DNA of 64,000 nt from the NCBI GenBank assembly GCA_041496705.1, contig JBGQFD010000003.1, positions 16,132 through 80,131 on the forward strand, read 5' to 3'. A program made the position numbers and the translations under genes. Source of the stretch: VBDM01 sp041496705 (lineage in GTDB: Bacteria; Pseudomonadota; Gammaproteobacteria; Burkholderiales; SG8-39). Shown one piece after another: positions 49,420 through 57,550 of the stretch. The notes under the pieces were generated by a model. It was not told the origin of the DNA. It did not search any database and worked only from the letters and a program-made list of their open reading frames with translations. How positions within the stretch are numbered: position 1 is the stretch's first letter; every line of letters begins with the position of its first letter.

Positions 49420-50583
49420 ATGGTCTCCGGAATGGCCTCCGCCTCCGAATCACACAAGTCAAAGACGGGCCTGATACTCACCGGAGGCGGGGCGCGGGCA
49501 GCCTATCAAGTGGGGGTGCTGAAGGCGGTGAGGGAACTCCTGCCCCGACCAGAGAAGAACCCGTTTCAAATCGTTTGTGGCACCTCGGCGGGGGCGATCA
49601 ACGCGGCTACGCTTGCCGTTTTCTCGGAGAATTTCGATGCCGCGGTAGGCAATCTTCTCGACGTCTGGGAAAACTTCCGCGTGCGGCATGTGTACCGCTC
49701 GGACCCTATCGGCATCGCCCGTGTCGGGGCGCGCTGGCTTGCAGCGATGACGTTGCTGTCGCGTTCGAGCCCAACATCGCTGCTCGACAACAGTCCGCTG
49801 GCAGAGATGCTTGCGCGCAACCTTGATTTTGGTCGTATCCAGGAAAACATCGACAACGGCTGCCTGTTCGCGGTCTCCATAACCTGTTCGGGATATTCCT
49901 CGGGACAAAGCGTGTCCTTCTACCAGGGCGGCCCCGGCACTGAGGCCTGGGAGCGCACCCAGCGGGTGGGCGCTGCGATGCCTTTGCGGGTCGAGCACCT
50001 GATGGCTTCCGCCGCGCTCCCGTTCATTTTCCCTGCGGTAAAAATCAACCGCGAGTATTTCGGGGACGGATCGATGCGGCAGATTGCGCCGATCAGTCCG
50101 GCGCTGCACCTGGGAGCCGACCGGGTGCTTGTCGTCACTACTGGTGGGCAGGTCGGCAGCGCCGAGCCGCCGCGCGTGCGGGGAAATTTCTATCCTTCGG
50201 TAGCGCAGATTGCCGGCCATGCGTTGAACAGCATCTTCCTGGACAGCCTGAACGTCGACATAGAAACCCTGCAGCGGATCAACCGGACCATCAGCCTGAT
50301 CCCTGCGGACAAATTGCGGGAAGGTGGGCTTCCGCTTCGACAGATCAAGGTGCTGGTGATATCTCCAAGTCAGCCGATCGAGCGCATGGTAGTGCGTCAT
50401 GTGAGCGAATTGCCGTGGACCATGCGGTTCCTGCTGAGAGGCATCGGCGCCATGAACCGCAACGGGTCGAACCTTGCGAGCTATCTGCTTTTCGAGAAGG
50501 GGTATTGCCGTGCCCTGATCGAGCTCGGATATCAGGACACGATCACGCGACGCGGTGAGGTGCTGGAGTTTTTGAGCGGGTGA
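49420..50583 (+). CDS. Patatin-like phospholipase family protein
   Basis: 387 residues. Oxyanion loop GGGARAAYQVGVL (about 22-34), nucleophile S56 in GTSAG, catalytic Asp in YFGDGSMRQ near 214: the Ser-Asp dyad is intact. Acts on acyl esters; substrate unknown. No signal peptide is visible. ATG 49420 or 49432 are both possible; neither has a strong ribosome site. A PhaM-like gene follows. Confidence 0.88.
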   Translation: MVSGMASASESHKSKTGLILTGGGARAAYQVGVLKAVRELLPRPEKNPFQIVCGTSAGAINAATLAVFSENFDAAVGNLLDVWENFRVRHVYRSDPIGIARVGARWLAAMTLLSRSSPTSLLDNSPLAEMLARNLDFGRIQENIDNGCLFAVSITCSGYSSGQSVSFYQGGPGTEAWERTQRVGAAMPLRVEHLMASAALPFIFPAVKINREYFGDGSMRQIAPISPALHLGADRVLVVTTGGQVGSAEPPRVRGNFYPSVAQIAGHALNSIFLDSLNVDIETLQRINRTISLIPADKLREGGLPLRQIKVLVISPSQPIERMVVRHVSELPWTMRFLLRGIGAMNRNGSNLASYLLFEKGYCRALIELGYQDTITRRGEVLEFLSG

Positions 50584-50619
50584 TCATAAACTTTGCCCTG
50601 GCGCTGCATGGATGCCCTC

Positions 50620-50922
50620 ATGAGTCAAGGTCCGGACCCGTTTGAGTTTCTAAAGAGCCTGTGGGGTCCCATGGGGCTCCCCATGGGGGGAGTGATGGCC
50701 CCGACCTTGGATCCGAGCGAAATCGAGCGACGAATCGCTGAACTCAGGTCAGTTGAGAACTGGCTCAACATGAATCTCAACGTTCTGCGCATGACTATCC
50801 AGGGCATGGAGATGCAGAAGTCCGGGCTTGAAGCGCTGCGGGAAAGTGTCACGGGGGCAAAGCCCCAGGCCGACGCAGAGTCTGAAAGCCCCAAGGATTC
50901 ACCGGGCGTCGCGAAGGCGTGA
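50620..50922 (+). CDS. PhaM family (polyhydroxyalkanoate granule) protein without basic tail
   Basis: 100 residues. The core DPFEFLKSLWGPMGLPMGG, EIERRIAELRSVENWLNMNL and LRMTIQGMEMQKSGLEAL matches the PhaM_1 region, which in Cupriavidus binds PHA synthase and granules. The Lys/Ala-rich DNA-binding tail of full PhaM is absent; the C-terminus is acidic and Pro/Ser-rich (ESESPKDSPGVAKA). No pha genes lie nearby. Start ATG 50620; ATG 50608 is an alternative. Confidence 0.8.
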   Translation: MSQGPDPFEFLKSLWGPMGLPMGGVMAPTLDPSEIERRIAELRSVENWLNMNLNVLRMTIQGMEMQKSGLEALRESVTGAKPQADAESESPKDSPGVAKA

Positions 50923-51001
50923 TTGTGGCGCACAGGCCGGTCGCATTCTCCGGGCTGCGTGCAAGGGATTCCTGAATTCAAATTTTCATCGAGGAGAGGC
51001 A

Positions 51002-51976
51002 ATGCCGAAAGCGATACGCATCGAGCAGCAGGGCGGTCCCGAGGTGCTGAAATGGGTGGATGTTCAGATAGGCGATCCGGGACCGGGAGAGGCTCGGGTG
51101 CGCCACAAGGCCTGCGGGCTGAATTTCCTCGATGTGTACCAACGCAGCGGGCTGTACAAGCTGGCCATGCCGGCCGGGATGGGCAACGAGGGTGCAGGCG
51201 TGGTCGAGGCGGTTGGGGCAGGCGTCACCCACGTGAAGACCGGAGATCGGGTGGCTTACGCGGGCGGCGCCCCCGGTGCTTATTCGGAGGTGCGCAACCT
51301 GGTCGCCGACCGGCTGGTCGTGATTCCGGAAGGGATCTCGTTTGACACGGCTGCAGCAATGATGCTCAAGGGCATGACCGCGCAATACCTCATCCGGCGA
51401 ACCTACAAGGTCCAGGCAGGCGAGACCATACTGCTTCATGCCGCGGCGGGTGGGGTCGGGCTGATCGCGTGCCAGTGGCTGAAGGCACTGGGAGCGACCG
51501 TCATTAGCACTGCCGGCTCGGAAGAGAAATGTGCGCTCGCGAAAGCGCATGGGGCCGACCACTGCATTAACTATCGAAAGGAAAATTTCGTCGAGCGCGT
51601 CAAGGCACTCACCGGCGGGAAGGGCGTTCCCGTGGTGTACGACTCGGTGGGCAAGGATACGTTCATGGGGTCGCTCGATTGCCTGCAGCCTCGCGGGCTG
51701 ATGGTCAGCTTTGGCAATTCCTCCGGAGCTGTGCCGCCTTTCGAATTGGCTGTGCTCTCCCAAAAGGGCTCGCTTTACCTCACGCGACCGACGCTCGTCA
51801 CCCACACTTCGAAGCGCGAGGACCTGGTGGCGACGGCGAAGGACCTCTGCGACGTCGTGCTGTCTGGTAAGGTGAAGATCGAGGTGAACCACCGCTACGC
51901 GCTGAAGGACGCGGCGCAGGCCCAGCGTGACCTGGAGGCGCGCAAGACGACCGGCTCGACCATCCTGGTCCCGTAG
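51002..51976 (+). CDS. Quinone oxidoreductase (zinc-free MDR, QOR type)
   Basis: 324 residues. GroES-like N-terminus with GLNFLDVYQRSGLY and GNEGAGVVEAVGAGV, Rossmann AAAGGVGLIACQWLKALGA and a C-terminal NADPH domain; no catalytic zinc ligands. One-electron or two-electron quinone reduction is expected. ATG 51002 has GAGGAGAGG upstream. Nine bases separate it from pip, so they may be co-transcribed. Confidence 0.92.
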   Translation: MPKAIRIEQQGGPEVLKWVDVQIGDPGPGEARVRHKACGLNFLDVYQRSGLYKLAMPAGMGNEGAGVVEAVGAGVTHVKTGDRVAYAGGAPGAYSEVRNLVADRLVVIPEGISFDTAAAMMLKGMTAQYLIRRTYKVQAGETILLHAAAGGVGLIACQWLKALGATVISTAGSEEKCALAKAHGADHCINYRKENFVERVKALTGGKGVPVVYDSVGKDTFMGSLDCLQPRGLMVSFGNSSGAVPPFELAVLSQKGSLYLTRPTLVTHTSKREDLVATAKDLCDVVLSGKVKIEVNHRYALKDAAQAQRDLEARKTTGSTILVP

Positions 51977-51985
51977 CCGTTCCCG

Positions 51986-52951
51986 ATGGGCGCTTTCGAC
52001 GGGTCCGGCGTCCTGGGTCTGTATCCGGAGATCGAGCCGCGGGTGCAAGGCATGCTGCGCCTCGACTCGGTGCACTCGATGTACTGGGAGGAAAGCGGTT
52101 GCCCAGACGGAATTCCCGTGGTGTTCCTGCACGGTGGCCCGGGCGCAGGCAGCACCCCCAAGCACCGGCGCTTCTTCGATCCCGGGGCATACCGCATCAT
52201 CGTGTACGACCAGCGCGGTGCAGGGCGTTCAACCCCGCTCGGGGAGTTGCGCGACAACACCACGCCGCACCTGATCGCAGACCTTGAACGGCTGCGCCAT
52301 CACCTGGGCGTGGAGCGCTGGGTCATATTCGGAGGCTCGTGGGGAAGCACGCTCGCCATCGCCTACGCCGAGGCGCACCCGGGTCGGTGTCTGGCGCTGC
52401 TGCTGCGGGGAATATTCCTGTGCCGCAAGAGCGAAATCGAGTGGTTTCTCTACGGCATGCGCAGCGTTTTCCCGGAGGCTTGGGAGAAGTTCTCGGGTTT
52501 CCTTCCACCCGAGGAACGCGCAGATCTGCTCGGAAACTATTATCTTCGCCTGGTCAATCCTGACCCTGCCGTGCACATGCCCGCTGCGCGCTGCTGGAGC
52601 ACATACGAGGGGTCATGCTCGACCTTGCAGCCCAGTCCGGAAACCGTGGAGTATTTCGCCGGGGACGTCGTGGCGCTGGGTCTTGCCAGGATCGAGGCGC
52701 ACTACTTCGCCAACGAGGTGTTCCTTCCTGAGAATGCCTTGCTCGGCAACGCAGAACGCCTATCCCACACTCCCGGGATCATCGTGCAGGGACGCTACGA
52801 CATGGTGTGCCCTTTGGTATCGGCGCACGAACTGCATCGCGCCTGGCCCAGGGCGGAGTACCGGGTCATTCCGGATGCGGGCCATTCCGTCTGGGAGCCC
52901 GGCATCCTGCAAGCGCTGCTGGAGGCGACTGAGCGCTTGAAGAGCCGCTAG
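51986..52951 (+). CDS. pip: Prolyl aminopeptidase (proline iminopeptidase)
   Basis: 321-residue alpha/beta hydrolase removing N-terminal proline. Oxyanion segment LHGGPGAGSTP, nucleophile S118 in GGSWGS, Asp in GRYDMVCP and His in DAGHSVWEPG near 300: complete triad. Overall length and motif match family S33. A terminator-like inverted repeat follows at 52997. Confidence 0.94.
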   Translation: MGAFDGSGVLGLYPEIEPRVQGMLRLDSVHSMYWEESGCPDGIPVVFLHGGPGAGSTPKHRRFFDPGAYRIIVYDQRGAGRSTPLGELRDNTTPHLIADLERLRHHLGVERWVIFGGSWGSTLAIAYAEAHPGRCLALLLRGIFLCRKSEIEWFLYGMRSVFPEAWEKFSGFLPPEERADLLGNYYLRLVNPDPAVHMPAARCWSTYEGSCSTLQPSPETVEYFAGDVVALGLARIEAHYFANEVFLPENALLGNAERLSHTPGIIVQGRYDMVCPLVSAHELHRAWPRAEYRVIPDAGHSVWEPGILQALLEATERLKSR

Positions 52952-52996
52952 CCACCGGGACCCTCGTATGGACCGGAGTCTGCTTGGACCGAGAAA

Positions 52997-53017
52997 CGCC
53001 GCGGGTTGCCCGCGGCG
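52997..53017 (-). terminator. Terminator-like hairpin, mainly for the minus-strand gene
   Basis: Perfect 9-bp stem CGCCGCGGG / CCCGCGGCG with a three-base loop. On the minus strand a short T-rich stretch (TTTCTC) follows, so it fits the end of the 53038-53283 gene; pip on the other strand may share it. Confidence 0.65.
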
Positions 53018-53037
53018 TATTCCCCAGCCAGTATGTG

Positions 53038-53283
53038 CTAGATGCCCAGGATCTTCATTGCCTTGGCGAGCGTGTCGACCGACTCTTGGTGCTTGCCGGC
53101 CTTGTGCATTGTCTCCCCATCGGCGCGATATTTCTTCACGTCGGTCACTTGCTGGGCCGTCAGCTTGGGATTCTTGGCCATTGCTTCGTCGATCTTCTTC
53201 ATGTCCGCGGGGCAATGGAAGGCGAACGCGGGGACGCTTGCCACTAACAGCGCTGCGAACAGGATTGCGGGACGGATCTTCAT
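53038..53283 (-). CDS. Small exported protein of unknown function
   Basis: 81 residues. Signal peptide about 1-21 (MKIRPAILFAALLVASVPAFA) and a mature part of ~60 residues, highly charged and helical (HCPADMKKIDEAMAKNPKLT, QESVDTLAKAMKILGI). The pair of helices ending in LAKAMKILGI looks TPR-like. I do not recognise a named family. A lone Cys sits at mature position 3. It has its own terminator; ATG 53283 has AGGAGG upstream (revcomp of CCTCC at 53289). Confidence 0.75.
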   Translation of the reverse strand: MKIRPAILFAALLVASVPAFAFHCPADMKKIDEAMAKNPKLTAQQVTDVKKYRADGETMHKAGKHQESVDTLAKAMKILGI

Positions 53284-53476
53284 GACACCTCCTGAAAAGA
53301 ATGTTTCGGCAGACCGCGGGGATGCATGCGGGCTGGAAGTATAACGTATCGCACAATGGTTTTATTCCCGCCGCAGCCCGGAATAGTCCCCCGGCCGGTA
53401 CGCGATCGCCGCTGCGGCCGGCAAGGCGGCATCCGCGTAGAATGGCTCACCAACACAACGTCTCTGCACGTCCCGC

Positions 53477-54094
53477 ATGATCCCGTCCGTTCCCGATCCC
53501 GGCGAAGCCTGGCTGCGTTCCCGGTTCGCCGTGCCACGGTCGGTCGAGCCGGTCGCCGCAGGAGACGGACACCTGTGGCGGGAACCCGACCAGATCAGGC
53601 CGGCTGCCGTCCTAGTCCCGATCGTCAGCCGTGAAGGAAGGCTGACCGTATTGTTTACGCGACGCACCGCTCATCTCAACGACCACGCGGGACAGATCAG
53701 TTTCCCTGGCGGCCGGGCCGAGCAGGAAGACATGTCCTCCGCGCACACAGCTTTGAGGGAGGCGGGAGAGGAAATCGGACTGGCCCCCGGCCGGGTAGAA
53801 GTGCTTGGGGAGCTGCACCAGTACGTCACGGTCACCGGGTATCGCGTCACGCCAGTGGTCGGCTTGGTGACCTCGCCGCTGGATCTGAAGGTGGACGATT
53901 TCGAGGTTGCCGAAGTTTTCGAGGTCCCGCTGGGATTTCTGCTTGATCCTAGTAATCATCAGCGCAACTGCGTGGTGCACGACGGGCGGGTCCGGCACTA
54001 CTATGCGTTTCCTTATGGCCGCCACTACATCTGGGGGGCCACCGCCGGGATGCTCATGAACTTCTGCGCGTTCCTCGCGGGAGGAGACGCATGA
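53477..54094 (+). CDS. CoA pyrophosphatase-type Nudix hydrolase
   Basis: 205 residues. Nudix box in SFPGGRAEQEDMSSAHTALREAGEEIGL (about 70-97; pieces SFPGGRAEQ and REAGEEIGL), with the preceding LLFTRRTAHLNDHAGQ-like segment of CoA pyrophosphatases. Hydrolyses CoA and derivatives to 3',5'-ADP and phosphopantetheine. Followed by the CobD/CbiB-like gene after 13 bases. Confidence 0.87.
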   Translation: MIPSVPDPGEAWLRSRFAVPRSVEPVAAGDGHLWREPDQIRPAAVLVPIVSREGRLTVLFTRRTAHLNDHAGQISFPGGRAEQEDMSSAHTALREAGEEIGLAPGRVEVLGELHQYVTVTGYRVTPVVGLVTSPLDLKVDDFEVAEVFEVPLGFLLDPSNHQRNCVVHDGRVRHYYAFPYGRHYIWGATAGMLMNFCAFLAGGDA

Positions 54095-54107
54095 CCGTGA
54101 GCCCCGA

Positions 54108-55022
54108 ATGAATCTGCTTGCCCTCGTCGCTGCGCTGCTCATCGAGCAGTGGCGACCGCTCGCCAATCGCGGCTACCTGTACTCAAGGGCGGCTCGTTAT
54201 GCCAACTTTCTCGAGAGAAGGCTCAACGCCGAGGAAGCGGAGCACGGGGCGATCGCCTGGCTGCTTGCAGTGCTGCCTGCGGTTGCGGGCGCCTGGCTCG
54301 TTTACATCGTCGCGAATCGCGTCAGTCCGGCCTTGGGGTTGCTCGTCAACATCGCAGCACTTTACGTCACGATGGGATTTCGCCAGCGCAGCCACTATTT
54401 CACCGAAATTCACCTGGCGCTCAAGGACAACGATCTCGCGCGGGCCCGCCGGAGCCTTGCCGCCTGGCGCGGTGCAAGCTGCGATGACCTCGATCGCGAG
54501 GCGGTCGCGCGCCTGACGATCGAAGAAGCGCTTGTTGCTTCGCACCGCTACGTATTCGGGGTCGCATTCTGGTTCGTGCTCCTTCCCGGTCCCATCGGGG
54601 CAGTCCTTTACCGGTCCGCGAGGTTTCTGGCGCAACGCTGGAGTTCGCCCGAGACGGAACCGTTCGGCCGTTTCGCCGGGCGTGCATTTTTCGTCATCGA
54701 TTGGCTGCCGGTCCGATTCACCGCAGCTGCGTTCGCCGTCGTGGGCGATTTCGAGGATGCGGTGTATTGCTGGCGGACCCAGGCGCGGAAGTGGCCCGAC
54801 CCTTTGCTCGGCATCATTCTTGCCGCTGGTGCCGGTGCCATGGGAGTGCGCCTTGGCATGCCCGTTGCCGAGCGCGGTGAACTTGCGAGCCGGCCCGAAC
54901 TCGGGTTGGGCGATGACGCCGATGCTGTGCATCTCGACAGCACCGTCGGCCTGGTTTGGCGCGCCCTCGTCATGTGGCTGGTCCTGTTTCTGGCCCTCGG
55001 AATTGCGGCGGTTCTGAGCTAG
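54108..55022 (+). CDS. CobD/CbiB family membrane protein (AmpE-like)
   Basis: 304 residues with about five membrane segments; contains LLIEQWRPLANRGYLYSRAA, FTEIHLALKDNDLARARR and WFVLLPGPIGAVLYRSA. It matches the CobD/CbiB family in form, but no other cobalamin gene is in the window. The same family includes AmpE, a membrane protein beside ampD in enterobacteria; here ampD is about 15 kb away. True cobinamide-phosphate synthase activity is therefore not supported by context. Confidence 0.78.
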   Translation: MNLLALVAALLIEQWRPLANRGYLYSRAARYANFLERRLNAEEAEHGAIAWLLAVLPAVAGAWLVYIVANRVSPALGLLVNIAALYVTMGFRQRSHYFTEIHLALKDNDLARARRSLAAWRGASCDDLDREAVARLTIEEALVASHRYVFGVAFWFVLLPGPIGAVLYRSARFLAQRWSSPETEPFGRFAGRAFFVIDWLPVRFTAAAFAVVGDFEDAVYCWRTQARKWPDPLLGIILAAGAGAMGVRLGMPVAERGELASRPELGLGDDADAVHLDSTVGLVWRALVMWLVLFLALGIAAVLS

Positions 55023-55345
55023 CCGTCGGACCCGACGTCGCGGTCAGTACCGCATTTCCAGCACGAGGTGAACTGATCCTCGATTGCTTCGGCGCAGGCG
55101 CGACAGCGCCAGGATTGCCCGGTGAGACTTCGCGGGCGGAGAAACTCGCCGACGATAGCTTCCGCCGCCGAGTAATCGGCTCGGCGTTCGACGACGAGCT
55201 GCATGGCGCACTCTGGAAACGGCACCTCACCGGCGAGCCGCGCTAGGTCCTCGTTCACGATCCGGCAACGGATCCCCGCAGATTGCAGCAGGTTCTTCAG
55301 GTGGTGCGTGTCGACCAGATTGTGCGAAGAGAAGAGCGCTTTCAT
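55019..55345 (-). CDS. DUF2007 protein with zinc ribbon
   Basis: 108 residues. An N-terminal DUF2007 domain (MKALFSSHNLVDTHHLKNLL, RIVNEDLARLAGEVPF) and a C-terminal CxxC...CxxC ribbon (CRACAEAI, CWKCGTD). Soluble, function unknown; DUF2007 is compared with PII-like signal proteins. Its stop shares CTAG with the stop of the CobD/CbiB-like gene. Confidence 0.82.
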   Translation of the reverse strand: MKALFSSHNLVDTHHLKNLLQSAGIRCRIVNEDLARLAGEVPFPECAMQLVVERRADYSAAEAIVGEFLRPRSLTGQSWRCRACAEAIEDQFTSCWKCGTDRDVGSDG

Positions 55346-55354
55346 GGGCAGGCT

Positions 55355-55684
55355 TCAGCCGGCGCAAAGGGCTTCGATTTTTGCGGCGCAGATGAGATCG
55401 TTCTCGGAAATGCCGCCGATGGAATGAGTGCTGAATTCCACGCAGCAGCGGTTGTAACCGACCGTCATGTCCGGATGATGGTCCTCGCGGTGCGCGATCC
55501 ATGCGACCGCGTTCACGAACGCCATGGTCTGGTGAAAATTTTCGAACGACCAGGTCTTCGAGATCGTCTTCCCCAGCTGGGTCCAGCCAGGCAGCTCGTT
55601 CATGAGCGGACCCAATTGCGCGGGCGTCAGGGCCGGGGTACCGGCGGGCAGCGGCCGGCAAGTCCTCAGGGCGAGCGAAGTCAT
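55355..55684 (-). CDS. phhB: 4a-hydroxytetrahydrobiopterin dehydratase
   Basis: 109 residues. Dehydrates pterin-4a-carbinolamine after phenylalanine hydroxylation; also known as PCD/DCoH. The conserved EDHHPDMTVGYNRCCVEFSTH and the tail IGGISENDLICAAKIEAL are clear. No phhA lies nearby, so it may serve another pterin pathway, including molybdopterin-related roles suggested in other organisms. Confidence 0.93.
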   Translation of the reverse strand: MTSLALRTCRPLPAGTPALTPAQLGPLMNELPGWTQLGKTISKTWSFENFHQTMAFVNAVAWIAHREDHHPDMTVGYNRCCVEFSTHSIGGISENDLICAAKIEALCAG

Positions 55685-55685
55685 G

Positions 55686-56942
55686 CTAGGCCTCCTCGGG
55701 ATCGAGGGATTCCAGCCGCGCTATACGCAGCAGGGCCGGAGGATGCGAGTCGAAGAAAGCCGAGTGCCAGGGGTCCGGGGTCAGGGTTGCAGCGTTGTCC
55801 TGATAGAGTTTGACCAGGGCGCCCGCAAGATTGCGCGCCTCGGCATGCCGGACGGCAAACGCGTCTGCTTCGAACTCGTGCCGGCGCGAATGCAGGCTGG
55901 CGACGGGCCGAAGCAGGAAGCTGAACACCGGCGCCACCAGGAAGAAGAGCACCAGCGCCATTGCCGTGCTCTGAGAGGCTACGCCCAGGGACGCGTAAAA
56001 CCAGTCATGCCCCATCAGCCACGCGAGCGCCCACAGAAAGGCGAGGCTGGTGCCGAATAGCAGAGCCATTCGCTTCCACACGTGATGCAGCGAGAAGTGC
56101 CCCAGTTCGTGCGCTAGCACCGCCTCGACCTCCGCTGGCGCAAGGCGCGAAATCAGCGTGTCGAAAAGCACGATGCGCTTAGCTGCGCCGAAGCCGGTGA
56201 AGTAGGCGTTGCCGTGACTCGACCGCTTCGAATTGTCCATGACGAAAAGCCCACGGGAACGGAACCCGCACCTGGCGAGCAGGGCTTCAATGCGGCTACG
56301 GAGATCCGCGTCTTCGAGGGGCGAGAACTTGTTGAAGAGCGGCGCGATGACGATGGGGTAGACGGCCATCACAACGAGATTGAATGCGACCCAGGTCACC
56401 CAGACGTACAGCCACCAGAGTTCTCCCATGCGGGCCATGAGCCAGAGCACGCAGAACGCCAGAGGCAGTCCGAGTAATGCGCCAATCGCCGTCTGCTTGA
56501 CCAAGTCCGTGAAGAACAAGGCGAGGCCCGTGCGATTGAAGCCGAAACGCACCTCGATGACGAAGGTCCGGTAGATGTCGAACGGCAAGTCGAGGAGACT
56601 GAGAACGAGAACGACCGATGCGATCAATGCCACGCCTTGGGCGTAGCCTCCGGGCGTAAAGACGCGCCCGGTCATTGCGGACAGGAGCTCGAGGCCGCCG
56701 CCCAGGGTCAGTCCCAGGAGCACCACGGCAGAAGCCAGCGTCTCCAGAGCGCCCAGGCGGGTCTTGGCGGCCGTATAGTCAGCGGCCTTGCGGTGTGCCT
56801 CTGCGGAAATGCGTCCGGCGAATTCCCGTGGCACGGCGTCGCGGTGGGCGGCGACGTGCCGCACGTGCCGCGAGGCGAGCCACAAGCGCGTGGAGGTGGT
56901 CAGCAGCAGCGCCGCCAGAAACACGGCCGTGGCGACATGCAT
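55686..56942 (-). CDS. Ste24-type M48 zinc metalloprotease, polytopic
   Basis: 418 residues. Several membrane segments, with the zinc site VLAHELGHFSLHH near residue 278 and the downstream EADAF ligand (RRHEFEADAFAVRHAEA). Layout of CAAX-protease Ste24/HtpX-like enzymes, an inner-membrane protease. ATG 56942 is preferred over the TTG 27 bases upstream. Ends one base before phhB. Divergent from orn with 62 bases between starts. Confidence 0.9.
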   Translation of the reverse strand: MHVATAVFLAALLLTTSTRLWLASRHVRHVAAHRDAVPREFAGRISAEAHRKAADYTAAKTRLGALETLASAVVLLGLTLGGGLELLSAMTGRVFTPGGYAQGVALIASVVLVLSLLDLPFDIYRTFVIEVRFGFNRTGLALFFTDLVKQTAIGALLGLPLAFCVLWLMARMGELWWLYVWVTWVAFNLVVMAVYPIVIAPLFNKFSPLEDADLRSRIEALLARCGFRSRGLFVMDNSKRSSHGNAYFTGFGAAKRIVLFDTLISRLAPAEVEAVLAHELGHFSLHHVWKRMALLFGTSLAFLWALAWLMGHDWFYASLGVASQSTAMALVLFFLVAPVFSFLLRPVASLHSRRHEFEADAFAVRHAEARNLAGALVKLYQDNAATLTPDPWHSAFFDSHPPALLRIARLESLDPEEA

Positions 56943-57004
56943 GGGGCGGGAGGATCGATTATGCGACAATTGCCATTCTACACACGCATTCGGACAGGGA
57001 CCGC

Positions 57005-57550
57005 TTGGCGCAGGATCAGAACAACCTCGTCTGGCTGGACATGGAGATGACCGGCTTGGACCCGGACCGGGATCGCATCATCGAGGTCGCCGTGGTCGTC
57101 ACCGATCCCCAGTTGAACGTAGTTGCAGAAGCGCCCGTACTCGTCGTGCACCAGAGCGACGCGGTGCTCGATGCGATGGACAGCTGGAACAAGAACACGC
57201 ATTCGCGAACGGGCCTGATCGAGCGGGTCAAGGCGTCGTTGCTGAAAGAGGAGGAAGCGGAGGAGCGGCTGCTCGCCTTCCTCGCTCAGCACGTTCCGGG
57301 GAAGACCTCACCGATGTGCGGCAATTCGATATGCCAGGACAGGCGTTTCCTGGCGCGCTACATGCCGCGACTGGAGGCGTACTTCCACTACCGCAACCTG
57401 GATGTCAGCACGCTGAAGGAGCTGGTGCGGCGCTGGAAACCGGAAATCGCCAAGGGTCTGGCGAAACTGGGCAAGCATGAAGCTCTTGCGGACATCCACG
57501 AATCGATCGAAGAGCTGAAGTACTACCGCGAGCACTTTCTGAAAATCTAG
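57005..57550 (+). CDS. orn: Oligoribonuclease
   Basis: Degrades short RNA to mononucleotides; 3'-5' DEDDh exonuclease. 181 residues. D12 and E14 in LVWLDMEMTGLD, Asp in CQDRRFLARYMP, and H/D in ADIHESIEELKYYREHF near the end complete the site. The start is TTG 57005, with AGGGA six bases upstream; no ATG gives the conserved AQDQNNLVWLD start. It ends sharing CTAG with the FAD oxidase stop. Confidence 0.94.
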   Translation: MAQDQNNLVWLDMEMTGLDPDRDRIIEVAVVVTDPQLNVVAEAPVLVVHQSDAVLDAMDSWNKNTHSRTGLIERVKASLLKEEEAEERLLAFLAQHVPGKTSPMCGNSICQDRRFLARYMPRLEAYFHYRNLDVSTLKELVRRWKPEIAKGLAKLGKHEALADIHESIEELKYYREHFLKI

